Below, piece after piece: positions 25,086 to 37,982 of a DNA stretch of 64,000 bases. This DNA comes from Tetraselmis striata. Taxonomy: Eukaryota; Chlorophyta; Chlorodendrophyceae; Chlorodendrales; Chlorodendraceae. Position 1 is the first letter of the stretch. Every line of letters begins with the position of its first letter. The position numbers and the translations under genes are program-made. Where the stretch lies: positions 1 to 64,000 of the forward strand of contig VCJN01002189.1 of assembly GCA_006384855.1 (NCBI GenBank). Direction: 5' to 3'. The notes under the pieces were generated by a model. That model made no database searches. It was not told where the DNA came from and was given only the letters and a program-made list of their open reading frames with translations.

Positions 25086-28000
25086 GAGTGAGAGAGAAGC
25101 AAAGAAAATAGCAGGTGTGGCTATGGGAGGGGCACTGCAGGTTGACACCTATCAAGGAAGGATGATGCACTGTCTGTTGGCTTCTGTCCTTACCTGTGCC
25201 GTGTTGCCTGCGTCGTGGATAGCAAGCGCATCATGCGGCATCTGTTGTCCCACAACCAGGGATGTCTGGTCTAATCCGCTTGGCTCTTTGTCTACCACCT
25301 GATGCTTGGCTATCTCGGTGCCTAGGTACGCCGACAAAAGTCGCACCGTTGGGTTTTCATAGAGCAGACTGCTTGGCAGATCGAGCCCGGTTGTTTCCGA
25401 CAGAAGATTGCGCAGCTCGATGCCTGCAAGAGCCATCAGTGCTTAGATTTTTGGGGTTTGCACAGACGAGTTGGAGAAGAGATGGCGCGCAGGCTTATTG
25501 AATTAGGCACATGGCAGCAGGCGGTGAGGAGCTTCCCAAGGACATGCACATTCAGGCTGGGGAGGTGATGGCGTCAGGGAACTGGACGCAGACAGTAGGA
25601 TAGCGATGATTGACTTGCAGCTCGGCGCATGTACAGGAGGCAGAAGTACAAGACACAGTGGGGCTCACCTGCGCGGGAGTCCATTCCCGCCTCGTACAAA
25701 TTGTCGTCGTCACCAGCGATGACGCCTAGAATACCCTCCACTGTGTCGATGACGACGCTCTCAATGAACGCGGAAAGATCCGTGCTGGCTGCGGCCTCCA
25801 GGATGGCAGTGAGCGCGCTGGGAATGGGCGGCTCCGCTGCCTGGGACGCCTGCTTGCTACTGCGCTGCAGGAAGTCCTCCGTGTCACTGCCCTCCAGCAG
25901 CTGATACTCGTCCAGCAGGACGCCACTCATATCCAGCCCGGCGCCAGTCACGGCATGCTGTAAGGCGAAGGCTGCCAGGGGCAGGGGGCCGACCCTGTGC
26001 GGAGCCGGAGTCACCCCCAGCGCCGCCGCCTCGCGCAGAACACCCCACATGCCCTCCAACGGCGGAGTGTGCAACGCCAGCTGCAGCACGCTGCTCAGCT
26101 GCGTCGCAGCCTCCACCTCTCCAGGGCGCACCACGAATCCGACCTCCTCCAGGCTCCTCCAGCCCGCCTCCACCGCTGCAGTAGCCACTGGCTCAGGGAC
26201 GGTGTGCTCCAGCAGCTCTGGCCCGCGAAGGATGCAGGCCGTGCTGGTCGCAGGAGAGGGCGGCAGCAAGGCGATGCCCAGCGTCTGCCTGGCTCGCGTT
26301 ACAACCTGGCAGCGCAGATGCTCGCGTGACTTGCTCGAGATGCCCTCAATGCACAGGGCACCGCTGGGCGCGTCCACCAGCGTCTCGAACGCCGCCGTGT
26401 CTTGCTTGGCGCCCACGTGCTGCAGCAGCCGGGTGAGCAACGTGCTGCTGCTCTCCACGTTGCTGCGCTGAGAAGCAGCTGCTACAGCTGCAGCCGCAGC
26501 AGCAACCATCACACCGGGCGGCATTGTGCGCAGGTCACCCTGCTGGCAGCCGCACAGAGCCTCTGCTGTGGCGGGTTGGATGCGCCAGGAGAAGCGCAGC
26601 CTGCCGATGTCTATGTCGGCCTTTACACCCGGCGCCAGCACATAGCTGGTCGCCACCGGCCAGCAAGCTTGCCTTTGAGCCAAAACCTCCCTGAAGCGGG
26701 GAGCTTGCACGAATGCGCGGTCTGCTGCTCCAACCAGCACATGGGCATTGGTGCCTTGGAGCGCGAACGAGTTGATGCCGCACGCAAGTGTCGTTGCAGG
26801 TGCCTGCCAGGGCGTGGTGGCGCTTCGGGGAAGCAGCGCAGCGCCGTTGAGTGAGCTGACGTGTGGGTTTAGGCTGCGAAGGTGCATCAGCGGCGGCAGC
26901 TGCCCAGCTTCCAGCAGCCTCGTAACAGCGCTGAGCACTGCGGCGCCAGAAGCTGCCTCCTGGTGTCCGGTTGCCGGCTTGATGGAGAGTAAGGGGAGCA
27001 GGTCTTCCCGAATTGCGCCCTCCAGGAACACATCCCGTACTGCGCCAAACTCAATGACGTCGCCCAGGTTGGAGCCATTGCAGCTGAGATGGCAGCCCTG
27101 CGAGTATGGGCGATCAGCAAGTATGGGCAGGCAATACATCAGGCACGGGGGGCTTGAAAGGCAAGTACATTAGGGGCAGGAGTGGGGACAGTTCCATTCT
27201 GCTGCGTCAAGTATAGTGCAGATAGAGCGTGCGCATCCAACCTATGCAAGTCCATCCCAGGCAGATACATTCCCCAGAACGTCACGTGGGCATGACTGAC
27301 CACAATGTGGTGATACCTACTCAAGGGACACAAACTGTCTATGCCTGCGGAGCCGGGCTGGCTATAAGTTGATGAAAAGCCAATGAGAGGGGATGCCTGA
27401 ATCGCACCTTTGCAGCCTCCGGGGCTAAGCCTGCACGCCCCAACGCAGCAAGCATCAGGGCTCGCTGTGCGGGGCCATATGGCGCGGTGAGGGAGCTGGA
27501 GGCGCCGTCATTATTGACTGCATGCGCCAGGAGGAGGCCTACGGGCTGGCTGCCAGCGGCGACCGGCGGGTCTGCATATTGGCTCCACAGCAAGGCAGCG
27601 GCGACATCTTCCCCTCGAGCGTAGCCATCTGTGGAGGCATCCAACACCTTGCAGCGGCCCTCCTCCGACAGAATGCCGCCCAGCTGCAGCAGGTGTGAAG
27701 ACTGCGGCACGAGGATGAGCATGGCGCCGGCGGCAAGCGCCCCAGCTGCGCCGCCTGCAGCTATGCATTCTGTAGCCTGGGACAGCGCCACGAGTGAGGA
27801 GCTACAGGCCGTGTCCACGGACACACTCGGCCCCACGAGGTTGAAGGTGAACGACAGACGGCCTGAGGCAACGCTGGCAATGATGCCTGTGGCGGTGTAC
27901 GACGATTGTGGCACAGCCAGCGAGGTGCATAGCGAGGAGAAGTCGCCCGCCCCAGGGATGCCGACAAAAACACCAACGTCGAGCGAGTCGAGGCCAACAT

Positions 28001-31000
28001 GCAGCCCGGAGGAGGCTAGCACCTGAGCACAGCAGTCGCAAGGCATGTCTCAGTGCTTCATTGGAATCAATTGGATCACGCAAATTCAGGCCAAATTTCG
28101 GTATCGATTGCTTGTGGGAACCCCTCCCCCCCCCCCCCCCCCCTGCCAAGTCTGTCCTTAATATGCACCTGGCCAGCTTGCTCCAGAAGGAGGCGCTGCA
28201 TTGGGTCCATTCCCACGGCCTCATACACGCTGATACCAAAGGCGTCAGGGTCAAACTGCTGCACACCATCGATCCAGGCTGCGGCTGTGCCGGTTAAGCC
28301 TGGCTCCCCACCACCGCCCGCGCAGGCAGCCTGGACACCCTCATCCCACCGGCAGACTGGCACCGTCGCCAGGAGGTCACGCCCCGCAAGCGCAACCTCC
28401 CAGCTCTGAACATTTTGGGTGGCCAAGATGAACGCGCCACGGCGGTCCCCGTCCAGCGTGGAGGGCACCAGCGCCATGGAGGCCTGTATGGGCTTGCTGG
28501 CGTGGATGCCGGCGATGTGGTCGCTGAGTGCCCGGACAGTGGGGTAGTCAAACACAACCACCGCAGGAAGCTCACGCCCTGCAAGGGTTTGGAGCCTGTT
28601 GCGCAGCTCCACGCTTCCAATGGAATCCAGTCCCAGCTTGGCTAGGCTCTCATCAGGGTTCACATCAAGCTCCAACACCGATGTCACCTCATCCATTACG
28701 GCTGAGAATATTCCTTCAAGATTGACGCCACTGGCGTCAGGAGCGGCATCTGCTTCCGTGACTGCAGCACCCGCTGTCCCGGCTCCTCCCACGGGCCGCA
28801 CCGTGCCAAGTGGTCTGAGTTGCGCAGCCTCCACAGTGGCCTTGATGGAGGGACCCGTCCAGGCGGCGGAGTGACTTCGTGGCGTCGTCAGTGGAGCAGC
28901 TTGCCAAGTAAGTCGTGACCGTGGGCGGCAGTGAAGGCAATGCTACCGCTGCTGCTGTGGAGACGCCCGCCATACTGGCACTTTCAGGGGGCACTCTCGT
29001 TGAGAGCCAATGCTGCAGGCCCGCCTCCACCCTGCCTGCCCCAAAGAGCACACCAGGGCTGCTCCAGTCGTGCCAAATGCAGCTCACCCTGGCAAAGGAA
29101 GCTTGCGCCCTGACCTGCTGATGCTTGTTGCCCGATGCATAGGCACATCAAGGGCACGACCCCAGCGCCTGTGTGGCTCGATGGACTTGACCTGCGCTGG
29201 ACCGTCTGCTTGGCTTGAGATGAGAGGAGAGCAAACTCTAGAGCTGACAGCTCTCCGGTCGTCTCACTCCCATCGACTGGGGTGGATAAGAGGCAACCGG
29301 CCGTTGCAGTGCCCTTTTGCAACTGCACCCGCACATACAGTGTCCCATCTCTCGCTGGCTGCACGTCGCGGTGCACAGCCAGCTCTGACAGCCAGGAGGC
29401 CGTGCTGTCATCCTGAGACTGGCTGAGCAGGTCTGTTGCACATGCCGCAGCCTCCAGCCAGGCGCCAAGTGATACCACCTGTTCCCCAGCCCTGCGCAAG
29501 GACCATATCCCCGAGGATACGGATGGCGAGCCCATGTATCCATGCATCAGCACTGTGCTTGGGACCTGGATCTTGGCTCTGGAGATGGTAAAGCGTGGGT
29601 AGGCACTCTTCGCCCAGAGTCGGGTCTTAATGTATGTGGCTCCAGACGCAGGCTCAGCCACAGGACATGAGGTCGGACCTCGACTCACAACACTGTGCAC
29701 GTTGCTGCCTTGGTAAGCAAAACTGCTGACTCCCCCAGGGGCAGCCATGGCTTGGCTGCCAGTGGCACGCGGCACGAACGTGCTGGCTTGCTTGTCACTG
29801 GGAGAGCTCATTGCCAGCATAAGGCGCAGGTGCGGGTTCACTGAGCGCAGGTGCAGCATCGGCCGGAGGCTCTGCTGCACCAGGTCCTGAGTGAGGTAGA
29901 GGAAACCAAGCAGGCCGGCGGCGGGCTCCGAATGTCCGACAGCCGACTTGCAGCCCTGGAGGCTGCACGGCGCATCGCGACTGGCGCCTTCAACGACAGC
30001 TGTAAGAGCTCCTACCTCGATTGGGTCACCTGTTGCGGACCAACTCGTACAAGTGAGACTCATAGGAGGTAGGTCACTGAATATTGCAAAACATGTCAGA
30101 GATAAGAGCATGGTGAAGGCAATAATGAAAGAGAGTATGGGCAGGGGGGGTTGGAGGGGTGAAGCGGGGGCATTCACCCAGAGATGTGCCTGTGAGATGC
30201 CCTTGGTACATCTCCATATCAATAGTCCGAAGGCCGGCAGCGGACCAGGCAGCATGCATGACGGCTTTTTGGGACGGTCCGTGCGGTGAGGTGAGGCTGC
30301 TTGATCTGCCGTCCTGGTTGATTGCTGAGCCAGCGATGAGCGCGTGCACGGATTCCCCGCCACCCGTGAGTGCCACCATCACGCCCACAAAGGTCTCGCC
30401 CCTCACATACCTGGGTAAGCAACAAAGAAAATGATCCCTTAGGGAAAAAGAATATTAATAGACTAGGTCGCGGGTAATGTGGGCAGTCAGGAGGCTCTCA
30501 CCCATCTGCTGTTGCATCGATAGCGGCGCATCTTCCTCGTGGTGACAGCATGTTGGCTGCCGCCAGGATCTGCAGGACACCGGGTTTGAGGATGACATTG
30601 CAACCCAGACCAAGGGCAGTGTTGCACTCTCCACTCCTCAGCTGCACTTCCGCAAAGTGCACGCCGATCAGGGAGGAGCTGCATGCAGTATCCATGCTGA
30701 CGCAGGGCCCGTTGGCCCCTAGCGTGAAACTCAGTCGCCCGGCAGCAGCTGACGAGGTGGAGCCTGTGGCATAATACGCGGAAACAGGCAGGTTGGCCTC
30801 CTCAACAACGCGGGTGTACTCGGGAGGATACAGGCCCACGTAGACACCAGTCCCTGTTCGTGCAGCTGCTGGGCTTGTATACTCCTTTGCTGAAATTTGC
30901 TGCTGCATGAGCTCTGTGCCAAGCTCAAGCAGTACACGCTGCTGCGGGTCCATGACCAGCGCCTCGTTTTTGGACATGCCATACGCGGTGGTGTCGAATC

Positions 31001-34000
31001 GCTCCAGTGTTTGCATTTCGAGAAACGCCGCCCATCTAGTGGAGGTGTTGCCAGAGGAGCTGATGCCATGCTGCTCTAGGTCCCAGCGCTGCAATGGTAC
31101 AGTTGTGATGCAGTCGGTAGTTTGGCCAGGCTGCCGCACAAGTCTGACAGCTGGCATGGGGAGGCGCCAGCTGCTCCCGATCACTGCAACGTTGCTGTCG
31201 GCAGTCGCCAAAGGGGGTGGCATTGGTGGGGCAAGCGTCTCCTGCATGGCATCACCCTCGCGGATCTGCGACTCGAGGTAGCCGCATATCTCTTGAATCG
31301 TTGGATAGTCAAACAGTAAAGTGGCCGGAAGTGTCACAGACAATGCGCTCTCGAGAGCTGAACGGAGTTCCAGGGCACCAAGTGAATCCAGGCCTGCCTG
31401 TGCCAGTGGTGCCACAGGATCAACTTCGGTGCCCAGTATCTCTTGAACCTGTAATGCTACCTGTGCAAGCACACCAAACTATAAGCGCGCATGTGAATAG
31501 CATAGGAATTACGGGGTTTCAGAGCAGATGGGAGCGACAATCTCCGTTACCTCTTCTAGGAAGTCAACATTGGGGGCCCTCTTGGCTGTAGGGGTCTGCG
31601 CTGGAGGACGCCATGCCTTCTCTTGGTAAGAATGCCCCTCCTGCTTTTCTTCATGCTGCTCTGGCATTCCCCCATAGACATGGCGATTGCAAGGCTTCAT
31701 GCAGCGCACAAAAGTGTCCCAGTCCAAAGGAGTGACTGCCAGCGCCGCCCTTGCGCCCATGCCTCTCACCACCTCCCCCAGGGCTGCCAGTCCCTCCTCC
31801 GGCCTCACCATCCCTATCCCCATCCTCTCCATCCGCACCGCCGTCCCCGCATCGCCCGCCGCCATCCCTCCTCCTGCCCAGGCGCCCCAGTTCACACTCA
31901 CCGCCGCGCGCCCCTCTGCCTGCCACCGCCCCGCCAGCCCATCCAGCACGCTGTTGGCTGCCGAGTACTGCAGCTGCCCTGGTGAGCCCCACAGAGCTGC
32001 GATGGAAGAGAACAACACCTGGCTGCCCACCGCATAGCCCGCCAGCTGCTGCTGCCAGGCCAGCAGGCCTGCCACCTTGGGCCCAAACACCTTGCGCACG
32101 CCGGCAGCGGACTGGTTGGCGATGGTGGCGTCCGCCAGCACGCCGCCGGCATGCATCACGTCAACACCTCCCTGCAGCGCTCCCTGCATCGTGCTGCGCA
32201 GCTCCTCCTTGTTGCCCAGGTCGCAGCCGTACAGATCCACCCGCCCATGCTCCAGCTTGCCATCCTCTGTCCACCCGCCGCCCTGCGCCATGCGGCCTGA
32301 CCTGCCCAGCAGCACCACACGCTGCTGCCGATGCTGCTGCAGGAGCCAGCGCGCCACCAGGCTGCCGAGCATGCCCATACCGCCAGAGATGAGGCAGGTA
32401 CCGCTGTCTGGGCTGGCAGACGGCGCGTCATGGCTCATGGTGCGGCTGGAAATGAGGGGCACCATTCGCGGAATGAAGCTGGCCGAGCTGTCCACCACCA
32501 TGCCGTACGGGTCAGACTCCTGGAGGGCCCTTGGTGATTGGCCGCTCCCAGTTGCAAGCACCGGGCACATATTTTTTCGGGCAGCGTACGGGCTTACGTC
32601 CACCCCACCTTGGATTGCTACTCCACCCTCCACAGCCGCTGTCCGGATGACACCTGCAAGGGAGGCCTCCATGTTGCTGCCAGCTTGGCGGCAGCAGGAG
32701 TACTGCGCCACCTCAATGCCAGCGCTCTGGAGTTGTAACCAGGGATGTCCGCTCTGCAGGGCTTGCAAGCTGCGGATTGCGGGGACCATGCAGTGTGTAG
32801 CAGGGTGGAACTTGACAGAGCTCCCAGTTTCTGTTGCCCTTGCAACTTGGTTGGTGCGGCTGGGCCTTGACGCATTCCATGAGAGCTGCAGCATGGTATT
32901 CCGCATACCTGCAGGTCCACGCAGACGCTGCATGCTCGAGTCCTTGAAGCCCAATCCCTGCATTTCGTAGGTAACCTTCGAGATGTCATGCTGCATGCGC
33001 AGGTATGGCCTAGGTTTGCTGGAACCAAATGAGACAAAAGAACCCAGCCCATCAGCCCCGCGAGGCAGATGGACACACTCTGCTTGGTATGCAGCCTGAG
33101 CCACGCCTGTTGCGGCGAACAACATGGCGGTATCCACATGAGCCCAGGGTGCGTGACCTTCTGATAGAGCAGGCACTGCCTGGCTGATGATTCCAAGGCT
33201 GCCAGGAAGTGCGGCAGCTGAGCCTGAGCTGCCAAGGAGAGCAAGGTGAATATCCAGGACCTGGGCAGGGTGTGAGCAGGTGAATGGCGCCTCGTTTGGT
33301 GTCCTGGCCGACAAGGCTGTCATGTGGCGACGCTCCAGAGATCCGCTCCAAGTTGCGATGTGCATCCGTCCAGATACTGGGCAGCAACTGGTGCGAATTA
33401 CGCTCTTGGAATTTGTACCAGTCTTTGGAGCAGGACGTTGGAGCATGATTGCGAAGGCGAGCACTGCAGGAAACGCGCCGTCTGTAGGAAAGCAAGCGCG
33501 CAGGACGGCATTGCATGCATCCACCAGTGGGCCAAAGGTGGGCAATGTTGCACCCATGAGGCACACGTCCCGCAACGGAGCAGACTTGGACACCGGACCC
33601 TCCACAACCAAATTGTCATGCAAAACCAAGCCAAGGCTGAATGGAGGCGATAGGAGTGCCGGTGCAGCCCAGTAGCGCCGGGGTTCCCACATCATGGCAT
33701 TTGGCTTCACATGGCAATCCATGAATTTGTTGCTGGGCCGCTGGACAACAACATGCACGTTTGTCCCCTGTGTGGACGCACACATAGATTAAATTCCAAG
33801 TGAACATGCACATTCCGCCGCGAACCAATTCTATTGTAAATCAGTTCATGGGCTGAAACACAAAAGTACCCTACCTGGTAAGCAAAGCTGGACAATCCGC
33901 TCCGAATTGTGTTGTCAGCTCCGCAAAAAGGGTTGGACTGCCTCGTGGCTAGGAGCTTGACACCCACAGAAGAGCTGCTCATGAGCGGCTCCAGGTGGGG

Positions 34001-37000
34001 GTTCAAGTTGCGCAAGTGCACAAGATCCAGTGCTTTGCCCAGAGAGACTTCGATGCAGGTGAACATGAGACCAGCCGTCCCTGCAGACGCCTCAGAATGG
34101 CCAAACATCGATTTGCACGCCTGGAGTGTGACATGCCCAGCTCTCTTCTCAGAGTTGAGCACTGCTGATAGCGCGCCAACTGCACAATATCGACAGACAA
34201 GTTAGAAAGGCCATGCCCATGTGTGCTCCATCCCATGTGTTCGTGCTAACAGTTGCTTAAGCGTCTGTGCACGCATAACCTGGCAGCCGTACCTTCAATG
34301 GGGTCCCCAAGGGCAGTCCCTGCATGGCGAGTACATGGGGGCACGGAAAATACATTCAACGACCGAATCCAGCATGCACATGACACATGATCGCTCATAA
34401 TGCAGTTTATGGGAGTGAGCTAGCGGCGCCACCTGTCCCGTGCATGTTTAAGCACTCCAATCCCGCCAGTGGTTGTTGCGCCGCTGCCCATGCCTACACA
34501 TAATCGGAGGAATGAGTAGAACTGGTGCCAGGAATGCATATGATGAACTAATACATCCGTCTGACCACACAGCAAGCCAGAAGATTCGCTCAAAACTTGT
34601 ACACACACTCACCTTCATAATCACAGCTTGTTGAGACGGGCCGTTTGGAGCTGTGAGGGCGCTGGACCGGCCATCCTGATTGACCGCCGATCCGGCTAGT
34701 GCGGCGAACGCGAGAAGCCCAGATGATTCGGAGCTGCTCATGTCCTGAACCATGAAAACGATGCACGCTTCCCCTGTACAAGCAATCATCATGCACATGA
34801 GACAGCGTGAGATATTTCTCAGCCAAACACCCCCTTCAGCAAATGATTGATTAAGCAAATGAAATGGCAGTGATTGACTTGCCTCTACCATAGCCATCCC
34901 CGGACTCATCCAGCGCCTTGCATCTCCCGGAATCCGACAGGAGGGAAGCGGCTCCGAGCACCCTGTAAGTCTCGGGCACTAGAATAAGGTTGACGCCTGC
35001 AGCAGCCGCTCCGTCAGGGCACTGTCGCTCCTGTACTGCACACCCTGCCAGGTGTACAGCCACCAAGGAAGCGGAGCACGCGGTGTCCATAGCCACACAC
35101 GGTCCCTGATGATTTGGATGGGCGCACAACATCGGGTCAGCATCTCAAGCAGGGTTGTGAGTGACTTAAAAAATCAGTCATCCGCGCAGGTGCATATGAA
35201 GTATATTCAGACAAGGCTGAAAGCTGCATGGACGGCAACCTTTAGTCCAAATGTGTAGGAAAGCCTGCCGGCAGCTACGCTTGACGTAATGCCTGTGGCG
35301 TGATAAGGGCTGATGGCACTGCCAGATTGATTCATGATCGTGAAGTAGTCCGCCAACCAGATGCCAACAAACACACCACAGTCTAGTGCTCCTTGGGTGT
35401 CACTTGTCAGCCCTGCACTGATTGCCTCAGCGGTGATGTGCAAGAGCAGGCGCTGTTGTGGGTCCATGAATGTGGCTTCCACCGCAGAGATGCGCATGGC
35501 ATCGGCATCAAACTGCGCCACATCATGTGGGAGGAAGCAGCCAAAGCGGGTAGGAGACACAAGACTTTCCGTTTCCAATGACAAGTCCAGACGCCATCGG
35601 GTAAGCGGGACTGTGGAAACAGCATCCAGGGCGACACCCTGCGGGGAGTCGTACGGCAGCCGGCATCCAATGGAGGTGATTCCCAGCGTGGACCAGTCCC
35701 GTGACAGCCGCTCTGGAATTGCAGATAGGGACAAGGTTGCAGGGTCTGCAGCTGGGGCTGGCGCTGTACGTTGCAGCTGAGAGGCAAAAGACTGCTGCAG
35801 GTAGCCAGCAATGTCTTGCACGGTGGGGTAGTCAAAGAGCAGTGTGGCAGGCAGCTGTGTGCCAAGCCTGGATTGCAGGCTGTTCCGCAGCTCAACTGCA
35901 CCAAGGGAGTCGATGCCAGCGTCAGATAGGGACTCCGTTGACTCCACCACAGACCCAACAACATCACTCACGGTATCCTTTATCTGAGTTTTGAAGAACT
36001 CCAACTGCTCGTCGGTGGCCATGGTTGCCACGGCGGCAACGTCGAAAGCTGTGCTGTCGTCTTCTGCTGCCGCGTTCTTCGATGCAGGCGTCACGGTCCT
36101 CTGTCCCAAGACCAGCGGTGATATCCTCGAACATGGGAAGCATCTTGTTGGCGGTCACAAATCTGCTCCAGATTGTGGGGCTGACGGCAACTTGGGGCTT
36201 GGAGCTGTGGGTCAGTATCTCCCCCAGAGCCGCCAGCCCCGCCTCCGGCCTCACCATCCCTATCCCCATCCTCTCCATCCGCACTGCCGTCCCCGCATCG
36301 CCCGCCGCCATCCCTCCTCCTGCCCAGGCGCCCCAGTTCACACTCACCGCCGCGCGCCCCTCTGCCTGCCACCGCCCCGCCAGCCCATCCAGCACGCTGT
36401 TGGCTGCCGAGTACTGCAGCTGCCCTGGTGAGCCCCACAGAGCTGCAATGGAGGAGAACAGCACCTGGCTGCCCACCGCACAGCCCGCCAGCTGCTGCTG
36501 CCAGGCCAGCAGGCCTGCCACCTTGGGCCCAAACACCTTGCGCACGCCAGAAGCGGTCTGGTTGGCGATGGTGGCGTCCGCCAGAACGCCGCCGGCATGC
36601 ATCACATGGACGGCTGGGCCAGTGTTGCACGCATCGTCTTTCGCGTGCTGTGAATCGGATGCGCAAGCAAGGTCGGACTGGAGGATTGTGACAGTGCCTG
36701 CCGTGTTGAGCAAAGAGTCGCTATTGCCAGTTGCCAGACGGCCGGTGCGTGACACCAGCATCACATCATTCACCTGTAGAAAAGGCAGCAATTACTTGCT
36801 CAATTAATGTGTTTTTCAATGCAATAGAACAGATAGAGTAAACGGACAGGCAACAGGGTACAGACATGCAAAGGGGCGAAACTCTTACCGACATCTGCAG
36901 TAGCCAGCCGCCCATCAGCTGGCCCAACATGCCTGTGCCACCACTGATGGCCACAGTGCTCCTCTCTTCGTATGGGGCAGCCTCTGTGTGCCGCGTCACG

Positions 37001-37926
37001 ACTACTTTGCCTACGTGCTGCGCCTGACTCATCTGGCGTAGGGCAGTTGCCACGCTATTGAAATTGTGGCACACATTGGCCAGGGGCTTCAGCTGGCCGC
37101 TCGCGAGGCCCTGCCCAACATGCTCCATGTGAATCTGCAGGATCTCTTCCGGCATGAAGTCCACTGCCAAGAGCTGGTACCGGACGTCCGGCCGCTCCTG
37201 TGCAATCTGCAAATACACAGGGCACAGGGCACTTGGAACACCGCGCTAACGGTTCATGACTGTTATTCTGTTGGGAAAACTCTGTACTGTACTCACCCGT
37301 GCCACACTGAAGATGTCACGCTTGGCAATCTCCACAAAGGCTGCGCCTGTTGAGAGGCTGGACAGTGTGGCTGCAACCATCCCCGGCGAAGTCAGGGAAT
37401 TCAATGCAGCCACTGGGCCCCGGGATCCCTGGCCAGCCTGCGCCAGAAACAGCTCCTCCACGAAAGTGTAGGAGCGAGAGTCACTGGCATGAGCGGAGCC
37501 ATTTGCCCTGGCCACTGCCCGCTTGGAGGGCGAGCCTGCTGTGACGACTGTTCGCAGTCCGTGCGCCTGAGCCAGTTGACACGCAGCGAGGCCGACTCCG
37601 CCTGCAGCGGCATGCACCAGGATGCTTGCGCTTCTTCCATGGCTGTCCCCCAGCCCCAAGGCGCCCGCGGCTGTCCGTAGCGCAGCGTCCACAGTCACAA
37701 ACACAGTGGGACACGAAGCTGCTCCCTCAAAGCTCAGGTGTGATGGCTTGCGCGTCACTGCCCCATCTTTCACCAGCACATGGCTTCCGAGGGATCCCAA
37801 TGCAAGACCAAACACCGCCTCTCCACGCGTCCATTTAGAGTCGGCGCTGGAGTGATACACAAGTCCAGAGAAATCTCCACCTGCGCACCATGAATATTTG
37901 GTCAATTGTGGGCACACAGATCAGGG

Positions 37927-37982
<56 letters not shown>

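Noticed and set aside
7309..25098. CRISPR-like or tRNA structures.
   Set aside because: No array of equal direct repeats with unique spacers and no cloverleaf with a GGTTCRANNCC-type T arm was seen by eye.
28834..29100. A frameshift with a stop between KS8 and its carrier domain.
   Set aside because: A GT-AG intron from 29092 to 28902 joins the two frames in phase 1 and removes the stop.
31751..32392. Long plus-strand open frames opposite the ketoreductases (also at 42169 and 46585) with Pro/Ser/Ala-rich translations.
   Set aside because: They are antisense shadows of GC-rich KR codons, recur wherever the KR block recurs and have no domain of their own.
34310..34510. KS7 seemed to have a one-residue deletion in HGTGT (reading HAGTAL).
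   Set aside because: A small exon at about 34503-34440 ends in NMHGTG before a GT donor, and the next exon starts after CATGCAG with GGACTGCC, so the spliced motif is an intact [12 protein letters not shown].
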